A stretch of DNA of 64,000 nucleotides from JAIBBV01 sp044347745 (lineage in GTDB: Bacteria; Bdellovibrionota_C; UBA2361; JAFLCA01), in NCBI GenBank assembly GCA_044347745.1, contig JBIKUD010000017.1:1-64000 (forward strand), given 5' to 3'. A program made the position numbers and the translations under genes. Numbering within the stretch: the stretch's first letter is position 1; each line of letters starts with the position of its first letter. Below, one piece after another: positions 14,922 to 23,361 of the stretch. The notes beneath the pieces are model-generated. The model was not told where the DNA came from, did no database searches, and was given only the letters and a program-made list of their open reading frames with translations.

Positions 14922-15158
14922 CTACCCATTTACCTTAAATGCGGGCCGATCGAGATCCCTCGGCCAGCCCTTAACTACGGTGTTCACGGTTTTAGTTTCC
15001 CCCTGAACAATTTGTCCGGACTCCTGCAAGCGAGTAAGGCTAGCAGCATCACGCGGTAGCTCTGGTAATGCGTCATTCAGCTCTACGGCTGTAATCTCCC
15101 CGCCTTGATTTCGCATATACTCTAGTCGCCGCGCATCTTTGACCGAATTCGAAATCAT
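14922..15158 (-). CDS. Small winged-helix-like protein, first gene of the cassette cluster
   Basis: The ATG at 15158 has a strong GGAGGTG ribosome site; a GTG two codons earlier overlaps it and is rejected. The 78-residue product contains ITAVELNDALPELPRDAASLTRLQESGQIV, which reads like a helix-turn-helix followed by a wing (compare the usual AELAEAL...S..RHLRRLEEAGLI pattern). It may be a small DNA-binding regulator. Two near-identical palindromes lie 137-223 bp upstream and are natural candidates for its operators. An attC follows its stop, but no attC core was found upstream, so the 5' cassette border is unresolved. Confidence 0.6.
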   Translation of the reverse strand: MISNSVKDARRLEYMRNQGGEITAVELNDALPELPRDAASLTRLQESGQIVQGETKTVNTVVKGWPRDLDRPAFKVNG

Positions 15159-15294
15159 ATCCACCTCCGATAAATAACATATTATTGAGCAGACTCTACC
15201 ACACCTACCCCAACCTACTAAACTCCGGCATTTTCGACGCTCCAGAATATCCTTGATTATTTTCAGCAGTCATATCAATTCATTAGCGGCATAA

Positions 15295-15320
15295 AACTAG
15301 GATAATATATTATCCTAGTT
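15295..15320. promoter_or_regulatory. Perfect 26-bp palindrome (copy 1)
   Basis: Half-sites aactaggataata and tattatcctagtt are exact complements. Flanking gcggca and tgccggc extend the dyad with small bulges. A near-copy lies 40 bp downstream. It resembles an operator for a dimeric DNA-binding protein. Confidence 0.6.
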
Positions 15321-15358
15321 GTTGCCGGCACCGCCTTGAACACGCTAGTCCATGCTGC

Positions 15359-15381
15359 CTAGGATAAGAATGTTATCCTAG
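15359..15381. promoter_or_regulatory. Second palindrome with the same half-sites (copy 2)
   Basis: Half-sites ctaggataa and ttatcctag are the same 9-mers as in the palindrome at 15295-15320, here separated by 5 bases instead of 4. Both copies are followed by gttg. Repetition of the same dyad supports a protein-binding site over chance. Confidence 0.6.
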
Positions 15382-15404
15382 TTGCTCACAATTCGGGCTG
15401 TGAC

Positions 15405-15690
15405 AGCTAAAATCTGGCCCTATTCTTCAAGACCCATTATTACCTTGCGGTTTTAGCAAGGTGGCAGGCGCGAAAATAGGTATCCTTCTAGCGCCTTCAT
15501 GCGAGCCAGGCTTGCCGCTGGTCCGTCCCAACAAGCAGCCTTCCCCACTACAAATTTGGCACGACCTACCAAGTCACTGAATTTATGAACGAAAACAACC
15601 AGCTCTTGTTTAAGTTAGTCAAAGCAAGAACTGCCCCACTTAGCAGATGCACTAGAATGCATAGTGCTAAAATTCCCGGGTGTCCTGGAT
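15405..15690. repeat. Diverged intergenic repeat, copy 1
   Basis: This non-coding stretch aligns with 17095-17393. Identical blocks are tccgtcccaacaagc (15522-15536) and attcccgggtgtcct (15672-15686), 150 bp apart here and 149 bp apart in the other copy. Predicted stems (accttg/caaggt and gcttg/caagc) occur at matching places in both copies, partly with different bases. Both copies lie 3' of a minus-strand orphan gene. The rest of the gap 15691-15857 shows no gene. Confidence 0.65.
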
Positions 15691-15857
15691 TTCTTATTTT
15701 CATTGAGCCTATCTAAGATCTCCCAATCCACCAGTTTTATCCCGATTTATTCTTAAAGATTTGCTCGAATTCCAAATGATGTACGGAATTTTCGAAGTAT
15801 CAAACTATTCTACAAAAAGGCGGTATCGATCAGTTAGAGGGGGTCCCTGAAAGTGAC

Positions 15858-16973
15858 CTAACTATCAAAGTATTCTGCGTCAAACCAGGATGGTCGAGCT
15901 CTTCGAGATTGACGCGTTGCGTCGATTTGCTCTTCGGTCCACTCAGCTGCCTGTCGTTGAAGATCTAAGATTCTTGTAGCCTCTTGGCCCATATAACGGA
16001 GAAGTGTAAAGCTAGTTCCAGGAACCAAGGCCATATTCTCCGCAGAGCTAGCTTCACCGATCCTTGCTAGTTTATCGCTCTTTCCGCCAAGAAGATCTTT
16101 CGTTCCATCGCCAACAAGGTCATGTTCCCTGGCCCGGCTTTTTAGGTATGCCTGATACCATTTCTCTAGTCCTTGACTGACCAATGGATCACCCTTAATG
16201 AGAAATTCCGCAAAACGCCTTAATCGATCCATTTCATATTCAAGCGCATCATCTGAATATTCTGTATCCTGTAAAGCTACGGGCTTATAAGATGTTGTTC
16301 TGGAGGAACCAGCTCTAACGACCGAGTTTGATGCCCTGAATGAGCTGTCTGCGCCAGCCCCTAGGCTTAATACACCTTGCTGTTCGAGAACCTGGCTATG
16401 AACAGCGGCAATTTTAAAAAGATAATCTGCGATTCGTTTACGGTCAGAAGACTGTACCCCCAATCCTGCGAGCCAGAGTGCCTGAAGCGTTGGGGCAGCT
16501 TGAAAGGCTCGAGCGGTAATTATGATCTGGTGTTTGATCTCTCCCCACTCTGAGTCATGACCACCGGCGAGCACGCCCCAAGCAAAGCAGCTAGCAGCTG
16601 CCACCCCAGCCAATTCGCGATCCCATTGACCGGATATATAGGCCATGTTTCGTAGCTCTTCTACATGCTTCGAGCCGATCTTATCACGGTAGACAGCCCC
16701 AACAATCGCGATACAGACTGAAGCATCAACTAATGCCTGCGGGTTACCGCATTGCGCTACGCCATAGTTTGCTAGTTTGAGTGTCCTTACTAACGGCACG
16801 GCCCTGGTGATAGTAGCGAGATCTGAATTAACACAGGCCCCAATTAATTGGTCTCTTAAATGGGCTAGAGTCTCTGGTTTTAAGTAAGATCCAACAGTAG
16901 GAAGAGAGCCGCTTTTAAAATCTAACACTTGGGGAGCAGTAGTTTTTGACGGATTTGTCTCATGTGATGCCAT
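15858..16973 (-). CDS. Orphan hypothetical protein
   Basis: The 371-residue product is soluble and mainly alpha-helical, with no signal peptide. Residues 25-200 are rich in Ala and Leu helices (ETLAHLRDQLIGACV, ASCFAWGVLAGGHDSEWGEIKHQ), possibly a helical repeat fold. A Ser/Arg-rich linker follows at about 205-232, then a charged helical domain to the end. I do not recognise the family. It is followed on its own strand by repeat copy 1 and preceded by hairpins and repeat copy 2. Codon choice looks like the neighbours, so a recent foreign origin is not obvious. Confidence 0.6.
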   Translation of the reverse strand: MASHETNPSKTTAPQVLDFKSGSLPTVGSYLKPETLAHLRDQLIGACVNSDLATITRAVPLVRTLKLANYGVAQCGNPQALVDASVCIAIVGAVYRDKIGSKHVEELRNMAYISGQWDRELAGVAAASCFAWGVLAGGHDSEWGEIKHQIIITARAFQAAPTLQALWLAGLGVQSSDRKRIADYLFKIAAVHSQVLEQQGVLSLGAGADSSFRASNSVVRAGSSRTTSYKPVALQDTEYSDDALEYEMDRLRRFAEFLIKGDPLVSQGLEKWYQAYLKSRAREHDLVGDGTKDLLGGKSDKLARIGEASSAENMALVPGTSFTLLRYMGQEATRILDLQRQAAEWTEEQIDATRQSRRARPSWFDAEYFDS

Positions 16974-16986
16974 AACTGCATTTTAA

Positions 16987-17068
16987 GGCGAGTTCGGTGC
17001 TAGTCAAGCAGTGCCGAACTTACAGCTAGCTCGCTTTAGTCAGTTCTATTTCGACCTTAAGCGAGCTA
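16987..17068. repeat. Two consecutive hairpins in the leader of the 371-residue protein gene
   Basis: The first hairpin is 16992-17019, where gttcggtgct pairs with agtgccgaac, with G-U pairs allowed. The second has perfect 10-bp arms tagctcgctt (17027-17036) and aagcgagcta (17059-17068). They lie just upstream of the minus-strand start at 16973. They may terminate readthrough or form a structured leader. Confidence 0.45.
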
Positions 17069-17094
17069 AGACAGATCAGACAAAAAGCAAAATA

Positions 17095-17393
17095 GGCTAA
17101 AACTGATACCAATCCATCTCTGGCTACCCTTCAGCCAAGGGGTATGGCAGAGCAACAAGCTCAGATATTATAGCTCGAAAGTTTCACCAAGCTTACAGTA
17201 GAGCGGGCGCGAGGCTTGCAGCTGTTCCGTCCCAACAAGCGGCTTTCCCTGCTGCAAGTTGGGCGCTTCCAACCACGTTATTGAATTGATTATAGACTAT
17301 AGCCAGCTCTGATTTATATTAGTTAAAGCAAAAGCGCTTCTGCCTAGTAAATTCCCAATTATGATAAAGCTACCATTCCCGGGTGTCCTCGAA
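17095..17393. repeat. Diverged intergenic repeat, copy 2
   Basis: Partner of 15405-15690. The identical blocks are at 17226-17240 and 17375-17389. Block spacing is kept within one base although the sequence between has diverged, with the leftmost part only loosely matched. The copy ends 54 bp before the 3' end of the 520-residue protein gene. Conserved spacing with changing stem bases is what a structured RNA or a recombination element would show; no protein is supported. Confidence 0.65.
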
Positions 17394-17446
17394 TTGTCAG
17401 CAATAGAGATCAGCCAGGCCGCTTAGGTTTTTTGGTGGGCCACAAC

Positions 17447-19009
17447 CTAAGTCCCGTACTGCTTCAAAAGGGCTTCACGAAGCGGAGTTACAAAATTTCC
17501 GCTAAACCAAGGAACCCCAAAGTCCTGCATGCGAAATAGATGTGCCACGCCCAAGCCGGCTCCAATTTTTTGTGCTTGGTGCATCGGTTGATGTGCACTC
17601 TGTGCCAGCCTCACCGCTACTTCGGTGTCACCACGAGAAAGTTCAAGCAACAAAAGCAAAGGATTAATTTCCTTCTGGGCCTCAGGAAGTATTGATGTCT
17701 CGCTGCTTAAATCAACTAGGGTTGATTTGGGAATTTTTCTTAAAGCCGAGCTGCGAGGCAGCGCTTCCTTTTCATAAATAAAGTGAGCTTGATATTGCTC
17801 GACTGCCAAGTTACCTGAAGCCACATCAGACTTACTCGTAATGTTATAGCCAAAGGCTCCAATTTGAATTGTATTAAAATGTCCCAGCCGAAAACTTGCC
17901 GCGGTATGCCTTAGGGGATGCGCGGCAAAAAACTGCGCCACATCTTGGGCCTCTACTTGGGTGGTTTTGCTGGTCGCTAACGCATATCCATAATTAAATA
18001 TGCCAAGCTCCCTTGCCCGAGCGAGAAAATCGCGAAAAACCACGTCGAGTAAAGCCTGCTGATAGGTGACATAACCTTGGGTGGCCGCACAAATACACGC
18101 AAGGCGGTTTTGTTCCTTTGGAAATACGGCACCTAATTCAGTGTTCTCAAATATCTCATCTTCAAACAAACGAGGCATATTTGACGGGCCTAAGCGAAGG
18201 TCTTCAGGAATGGACGGGTTCTCAACTAAAAACTGCAACGATTGACTTAACACCAGGCGCTCAGGTTTTGCTGCCGCACAGATTGCCAGTAAATCTTGGC
18301 CTCGTTCGGCAGACATAACACTCAGTACATTTTTGGCGGTAACTACAAGAGGCCTATCTGAATGCTGAAGCGCAGCACCTAGAAAATTTGCGGTTGGGGG
18401 CAGAGCCCAAAAAGGTGTAGCAGGCAACTCAGCAGCGGCCGCTCTTGCGGCTGCTGGAGCTGGGTCATGCGCAATAAACTCTCCACGTCTCTGCTGTGCA
18501 TAATTCGAGAGTGCTTTGAGTCTTTGATAGAAAGAACCGGCTCCAATTTCGAGCAAAACGCCCCTCTCAGGTAACCTAAGAAGCTTTGGCAAATCTTCCA
18601 AATGAGCGACTTCGCAGCCCGCCGCAAAATTTCTCATTTTACCCAAATATCCAGCCAACTCCCGATCATAATTTCCAACAGTTTCGAGATCGAATTTTGA
18701 ACTCCCTTGAAGGGCTCCATAAAACTGCACACATTGTCCAGCAGCATCAACGACCAGCAAAGCTTCTTTGTGGCCTAGAGAAGAATTATGTTGCTCAAGA
18801 GCTGCAAGACAAGTGTCTCGGCTGACTCCTGGCGGGTATCGAAGAACCGCCAAACCTGCTGCTTCCTCGTGTAGTTTATCTGCGCGCTCCCCAAGTTTTT
18901 GAAGCAGCTTGCTGGAACTGCCAGTTCCTGAGCTTAGTTCAAGACCCTGCCACGGGTTTGACGAACCAAAACTAGAATGATTAGCCGGGGCAACAATGCG
19001 GGTACTCAT
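17447..19009 (-). CDS. Orphan SAM-methyltransferase-like protein
   Basis: The 520-residue product is cytoplasmic. After a Ser/Gly-rich N-terminus of about 35 residues, motif I of class I methyltransferases is seen at residues 151-160 (VLLEIGAGSF), followed by IAHDPAPAAARAAAAEL in the position of the acidic loop (motif II). VTAKNVLSV may correspond to the motif IV strand. The C-terminal half (about 300-520) has no motif I know. Targets are unknown. It has no operon partner: the GDPD gene upstream is 122 bp away, and downstream is intergenic repeat copy 2. Confidence 0.55.
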   Translation of the reverse strand: MSTRIVAPANHSSFGSSNPWQGLELSSGTGSSSKLLQKLGERADKLHEEAAGLAVLRYPPGVSRDTCLAALEQHNSSLGHKEALLVVDAAGQCVQFYGALQGSSKFDLETVGNYDRELAGYLGKMRNFAAGCEVAHLEDLPKLLRLPERGVLLEIGAGSFYQRLKALSNYAQQRRGEFIAHDPAPAAARAAAAELPATPFWALPPTANFLGAALQHSDRPLVVTAKNVLSVMSAERGQDLLAICAAAKPERLVLSQSLQFLVENPSIPEDLRLGPSNMPRLFEDEIFENTELGAVFPKEQNRLACICAATQGYVTYQQALLDVVFRDFLARARELGIFNYGYALATSKTTQVEAQDVAQFFAAHPLRHTAASFRLGHFNTIQIGAFGYNITSKSDVASGNLAVEQYQAHFIYEKEALPRSSALRKIPKSTLVDLSSETSILPEAQKEINPLLLLLELSRGDTEVAVRLAQSAHQPMHQAQKIGAGLGVAHLFRMQDFGVPWFSGNFVTPLREALLKQYGT

Positions 19010-19131
19010 AAGAAATTCTCCAGCCCCAAATCATACCTGCCTTATTATCTTAAGAAAGTTGCCAGCAACCAAATAAAACTAATATTTTTAGAGAGTTACT
19101 ATTTGGCAACGAGATTACTTTTTAAAGGATC

Positions 19132-19971
19132 TCAAAGTCCGAAAAATTGTACTGTCTCGCGGGGGAAATCGGTCAAAATGGCATCTACATTCAGTTTGGC
19201 AAGCCTCTCCCACTTCGGCTGCTGCGAAGCGGCTGTCCATTTTTCCATTTCTGGCTCACCACGAGCCGGAGAGACAGGATACACATGCAGCTTTAATCCG
19301 TGGTCATGAGCAAGAGACACCCATTCAGGAGCTTCAAGCACCATGGTGTCAGCAAGGCTAATGGTGCCGGCACCAATCAGACAAGCGGTATTGATAGCCT
19401 CTGCCTGTTTTGTCTGAAACTCAGTCCATAGCGCAAGAGTAAGCGGCACGGCTGGCACCTGCATGCCCATTACACGAAGAATTTCTGGATTAAAGGAAAT
19501 AATATTGAGTTGCCCCGTGAATTTTAACAAATCAGGCAACACAGCGGTGACAATTTTTATCGGACGCGAATGATCACGTTCTCCCCAGTACGTAGGATCC
19601 TTCAGCTCAAGGTAGGCAGTTTTTTGCTTCCATTCCGCTGCGAGCACTTCCTTAAGATAAGGCACTCTCACATTCGAGTGCTGTGGGGAAAGCCAACTTC
19701 CCGCGTCAAGTTTTACAATTTCAGACGCCAATTTTTGAGAGACCCAATCACGTGAGACAAAGTCGCGGGTCGCAAGCACTAGTTTTGAAAACGCAGAATC
19801 GGGAACAAGAGTCTCTTGATGCAGAACAACCGGGGCATCAGAAAGTTCTACATCAAACTCAACGCCAGCCAATCCGGGAAGTGCTAATGCGGCTTCGATT
19901 GAAACTACTGTGTTCTCGGGTAATTCGTGTCGTACTCCGCGATGTGCGATTATTTGCGGGGTTTTGTTCAT
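19132..19971 (-). CDS. Glycerophosphodiester phosphodiesterase
   Basis: GDPD enzymes cleave glycerophosphodiesters to glycerol-3-phosphate and an alcohol. The 279-residue protein starts MNKTPQIIAHRG (ATG at 19971); the frame extends to a GTG at 19989 but the shorter start is more usual. Motifs seen are IAHRGVRHELPENT with the catalytic His, VEFDVELSDAPVVLHQ with the acidic metal ligands and second His, AYLELKD and the terminal VDAILTDFP. There is no signal peptide, so it is cytoplasmic. The length fits the UgpQ type. Confidence 0.9.
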   Translation of the reverse strand: MNKTPQIIAHRGVRHELPENTVVSIEAALALPGLAGVEFDVELSDAPVVLHQETLVPDSAFSKLVLATRDFVSRDWVSQKLASEIVKLDAGSWLSPQHSNVRVPYLKEVLAAEWKQKTAYLELKDPTYWGERDHSRPIKIVTAVLPDLLKFTGQLNIISFNPEILRVMGMQVPAVPLTLALWTEFQTKQAEAINTACLIGAGTISLADTMVLEAPEWVSLAHDHGLKLHVYPVSPARGEPEMEKWTAASQQPKWERLAKLNVDAILTDFPRETVQFFGL

Positions 19972-19989
19972 ACTTTCTGGGCCTTTCAC

Positions 19990-20305
19990 GTATCGAGTTG
20001 AATAGACGACATCACAAGCCCGCTGGTTTCACAAGAATTATTCGATCTGACCAAGGCTCCCAATACAATCGAGAACGGCACAACAACTCTCTAGGAAAAA
20101 ATCGTAGAATCCCAATGAAGCAATACTCCGCTACGTTAAGTATAAGGTTCAAAGAGGGGGAAATAGGTATTCTCCCCTACTACCTAAGGCCACTTTTATC
20201 GGTTTTGCGAAACATTATGCACTGAAATAATTTAGCCGATACTACCAGAAGATAACACACGTTGCGTAATCTCGTTGGACATAGGCTTAAAAAATTAAGA
20301 AATGT
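19990..20305. other. Divergent intergenic region without a gene
   Basis: This 316-bp spacer separates the divergent GDPD and CheY-like genes. A small inverted repeat (agaggggga with tctcccct, about 20152-20187) is the only structure seen. No tRNA or riboswitch pattern was recognised. Confidence 0.4.
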
Positions 20306-20683
20306 ATGAACGTTTTAGTTGTGGACGATCTAGGCAGCGCTCGAAAGATTCTAAAGCGCCTCCTGGCAGAAATAGGTAGCTTTAGCGTCGACGAAGCAAG
20401 CGATGGCGAGGAAGCTTTACTTAAACTCAACAAGACACAATTTGATTTGGTAATCTCCGATTGGGAGATGCCGAAGATGAAGGGAATTGAGCTGCTTGAA
20501 GCTATTCGGCAAGATCAAAAACTTTGCAAAATTCCCTTCATAATGATTACTGCAAATCGCACGCGGGAAGGTGTCATTAAGGCTAATAACTTTGGTGTTT
20601 CCGATTACATTTCCAAACCGTTTGATAGCGCTACTCTTAGGGCAAAAATTGACGGGGTACTCTCTAAAGCAACTGAGCGCTAA
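20306..20683 (+). CDS. CheY-like single-domain response regulator
   Basis: The 125-residue protein is a bare receiver domain. The acidic pair is D7/D8 (LVVDDLG), the phosphoacceptor D52 (ISDWEMP), the switch Thr T82 (ITANRT) and the Lys K104 (YISKPF). The sequence is close to chemotaxis CheY, which binds the flagellar motor switch when phosphorylated, so a motility role is plausible in this flagellated organism. No chemotaxis genes adjoin it, and other single-domain regulators look the same. The ribosome site is weak. Confidence 0.88.
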   Translation: MNVLVVDDLGSARKILKRLLAEIGSFSVDEASDGEEALLKLNKTQFDLVISDWEMPKMKGIELLEAIRQDQKLCKIPFIMITANRTREGVIKANNFGVSDYISKPFDSATLRAKIDGVLSKATER

Positions 20684-20734
20684 TACGCTCCTATCAAAAG
20701 CTCATAGCTGAGACGTTTTCATTTTATTGAATAA

Positions 20735-22306
20735 TCAAAAGTTAGCATTTCGGGGAACAGAGAAAAAATTATTCCGTTTTTTTGCACGGCTCCACTGTGA
20801 CAGAAAAAAAGCAGTCAGCAGTACTAAAGCAAGCGAGGCATACAATACACCAGAGACGCTCGCGATACTTACCAATCCGATATCAGAAGCCGCCAAATAC
20901 ATCAGTGCATCTCGAGTACGTAAGAGAGCAGAGGACACCCACCAAAGCAGCAGATCAATTCCAAATACTTCGCTTAAAATGTAACCAAGCACCCCCACAT
21001 TACAGGACAAAAATGTCAGCAAGGGAGCGCCTACAATATTGAGCGGAATACCAATCCATGAGGCCTCAGAGAACCAATACATACTTACCAAGGAGGTGGC
21101 AAAGCCGGCACAAATACAACTCGCGAGGCCTGCCCGCCAGCCTTTTCCACCAGCCCACTCGCTTCCAAGCATAATTCCTCCCAAAGCCGCAAAGGTAAGC
21201 TGCACTCCCGGATCGAGGATACAAGCTGGCCAAAAGACATGCAGCACCAGCAACACCAAAGTAAGAGAATGTAATCCACCCCTGCCTCGCTCGCTGAGCG
21301 CCAAAATTACCAGTGTGAAGGCAGACAGGGCAGCTCGGTACACCGAAAATTCAGCGTTTGCTACTTGCAAGAACAAAGCAAGCCCTAGAAAACTCGCTAG
21401 AATAATTAACTCTCTTAAGTATGCGACTCGTTTTAACGCGGTTATTCTCAAGAAGAGCTCCCTTAACACCAGAGAGAGCATTAAAAAACAAATTGAAACC
21501 TGATAACCAGAAAAAACCAGAGCATGAGCAAGACCAGTTTTTTTGAAACTTTGTTCAGTTTCATCTGAAAGTTTATCACGCACGCCCAGTACAAGGGCTA
21601 AGAGCATTCCCGAACGCTCCCCTTCGCCTAGGGTCTGCTCTAGTTTTTGAACTATTCGAGATTGCATCGTTATTGCAGAAGAATTGCGAATGGCCACAGC
21701 CTGCCGAATTCGGCACTGCGCCCGAAAACCTTGCCGATAGAGGCTAGCTTCGTAGCCTTTGGCAAATTTGCTTATTCTATTTAACTGCACCCGCAAGACG
21801 TAGTGATCGCCAGCTTCAGCATTCAGTATATTTCGCCAGGGTAGATACACCGCGCGACAGCGAATTTTTAGTGGCGGAGAAAGCTTCTGAGCCTCAACTT
21901 TCTTCTGGCCGAGAAATTTTAGCTCGTGTGCAAACAGCGCAAGTTCAACCTGTCCTACTTTTCTATATCTTGGCGACTCTGCAACTTTTCCTAACAAAAC
22001 TACTTCTGAGCTCTTTTGCTCTGCTGGCCAATCCGGAGCTCGCTGCAATTCAAGACTTAAAGCACCGAGAATAAGAATGCTCAGCACCCCACTCCTCAGG
22101 AGCATCTCGGAAACTTTGAACCTGCGCCCCCGACGGGAAACGTAGCGGGCGACCAACGGAAGGATAAACCAAAGGCCACAAAGTGCAGCAAATAAGGCGA
22201 GAGCACTTAGGTAGAAAAAACTTTGGAGCACTTGCCCTACAATAAAGAGCAAGGCCGATCCCAGAAGCGGATTTTCGGTTCGTAAGCGGGCAAGTTGCCG
22301 AATCAC
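20735..22306 (-). CDS. comEC: ComEC/Rec2-family channel protein without the C-terminal hydrolase domain
   Basis: ComEC forms the inner-membrane channel for single-stranded DNA during transformation. The 523-residue protein has N-terminal membrane helices, a DUF4131-like/OB region (about 90-190) and the competence domain from about 215 with GMLLALVLGVRDKL and GLAHALVFSGYQVSI, which corresponds to the family motif GLAHLLAISGLHVGL. Around ten membrane helices follow. Full-length ComEC has a C-terminal metallo-beta-lactamase domain (total 700-800 residues), which is absent here. The start is GTG at 22306. No other competence genes are present in the window. Confidence 0.85.
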   Translation of the reverse strand: MIRQLARLRTENPLLGSALLFIVGQVLQSFFYLSALALFAALCGLWFILPLVARYVSRRGRRFKVSEMLLRSGVLSILILGALSLELQRAPDWPAEQKSSEVVLLGKVAESPRYRKVGQVELALFAHELKFLGQKKVEAQKLSPPLKIRCRAVYLPWRNILNAEAGDHYVLRVQLNRISKFAKGYEASLYRQGFRAQCRIRQAVAIRNSSAITMQSRIVQKLEQTLGEGERSGMLLALVLGVRDKLSDETEQSFKKTGLAHALVFSGYQVSICFLMLSLVLRELFLRITALKRVAYLRELIILASFLGLALFLQVANAEFSVYRAALSAFTLVILALSERGRGGLHSLTLVLLVLHVFWPACILDPGVQLTFAALGGIMLGSEWAGGKGWRAGLASCICAGFATSLVSMYWFSEASWIGIPLNIVGAPLLTFLSCNVGVLGYILSEVFGIDLLLWWVSSALLRTRDALMYLAASDIGLVSIASVSGVLYASLALVLLTAFFLSQWSRAKKRNNFFSVPRNANF

Positions 22307-22376
22307 GGGGCCTCTTTTAAGATGATCGAGGAAGCTACTGCTTGCCTCATGAATTTACTCAGGCGAAGATGCTGCT

Positions 22377-23117
22377 ATGCGATTAGTTGCCCAGCTTACA
22401 TTTCCAAATACTCATAGATTAGGGCGCAGCGTTCCTACCTCAGCAACACGACTGAAACCCTCTATACCCTATTCGCAATTATTCTTGATTTGTTGCGTCT
22501 TTTTTATGGTTGGCTGCGCAAAGAAGCCAATAGACCCCTTTGCAGCCACCCATACCGTGCAAAGTCTAATTTCAGCACATGGCATGATTAGCTCAAAAAG
22601 CGATTTGGACTATTTTGGGGCGCTGATAAATAGATTAGCCAAACCTTTGGAACCCAAACCAAAGATTCAATTTACCTTGCTCGTTTCTCCTGAACCATTT
22701 GCAGCTGGTGTCGGGTCTGAGTATTTGGTGTTTTCTACGGGCCTTGTCACCACCGTGCAGAATGAATCGGAACTAGCTTTTGTTCTTGCTCATGAGCTCG
22801 CCCATATTTTCTTAAAACACGCTGAAAATGCAAACGAAGAGGATTCGGAAAAAAATGAGCTTTCAGCCGATGAACTCGGACTTAGATTGCTCTCCTTTGC
22901 GGGCTATAACCCCCAGTCTGCACTAGACGCACTTCGTCGTTTAGGTTCAGGGCATTATGATCCAAGTGTGAACACCACCCACCCTACATCTGCGGCTCGT
23001 ATTCAGCACCTGACTAAGGCTGTTCGCATTTTGGCCATGAGCCAAGTGCCCGTGGTGACTGAATCAAGAACTTACCGCCATATCCAAGAACGTATGGCCT
23101 CTGTCACTGGCGAGTAG
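22377..23117 (+). CDS. M48-family metalloprotease lipoprotein
   Basis: The 246-residue protein has a long N-terminus ending in a lipobox (MVGC, lipidated Cys47), then a peptidase M48 domain with HELAH (H139, E140, H143) and the third zinc ligand Glu161 in ELSADELG. It resembles periplasmic BepA/LoiP-type proteases that degrade misassembled outer-membrane proteins. There are no TPR repeats after the catalytic domain, unlike BepA, so LoiP-like is the better comparison. About 25 residues before the hydrophobic signal segment are unusually long, and a later start may be used. Confidence 0.88.
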   Translation: MRLVAQLTFPNTHRLGRSVPTSATRLKPSIPYSQLFLICCVFFMVGCAKKPIDPFAATHTVQSLISAHGMISSKSDLDYFGALINRLAKPLEPKPKIQFTLLVSPEPFAAGVGSEYLVFSTGLVTTVQNESELAFVLAHELAHIFLKHAENANEEDSEKNELSADELGLRLLSFAGYNPQSALDALRRLGSGHYDPSVNTTHPTSAARIQHLTKAVRILAMSQVPVVTESRTYRHIQERMASVTGE

Positions 23118-23361
23118 ACCCCGAGGCGGTTAAATTCGCCTCATATTTGGACTCACTACGCCCAGCTAACTCTCTAATAATACTATATAATTTTGGCAAC
23201 AACCTTTCCCCAAGCTATCCTGAAGCAAAAGCTCTCTTCAGCCCGATAAGAGGGGGTAACGTATAAGAGAGGATTGTCTACTCAAGGGGACATGTGTGCG
23301 CACGCTTGCAGCGAGCATACGTGAATGAGCTAGGCTGCCTATTCTAAATTAAAGGGAAGTC

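Noticed and set aside
15295..15320. Palindrome as a minimal attC (AAC...GTT ends)
   Set aside because: At 26-44 bp it is shorter than known attC sites, fully symmetrical without extrahelical bases, and a second copy lies nearby, so an operator pair is more likely.
15500..15540. Similarity of the GGGACGG-containing loop to mini-ykkC (guanidine-II) riboswitch loops
   Set aside because: The tandem ACGR hairpins and adjacent transporter genes of that class are missing, and the stem is weak.
17361..17426. Short plus-strand frame around the FPGVL codons in repeat copy 2, recalling the N-terminus of REP-associated transposases
   Set aside because: The match is five residues only, the frame is 21 codons, and the equivalent frame in copy 1 lacks a start; the conserved block is better explained at the nucleic-acid level.
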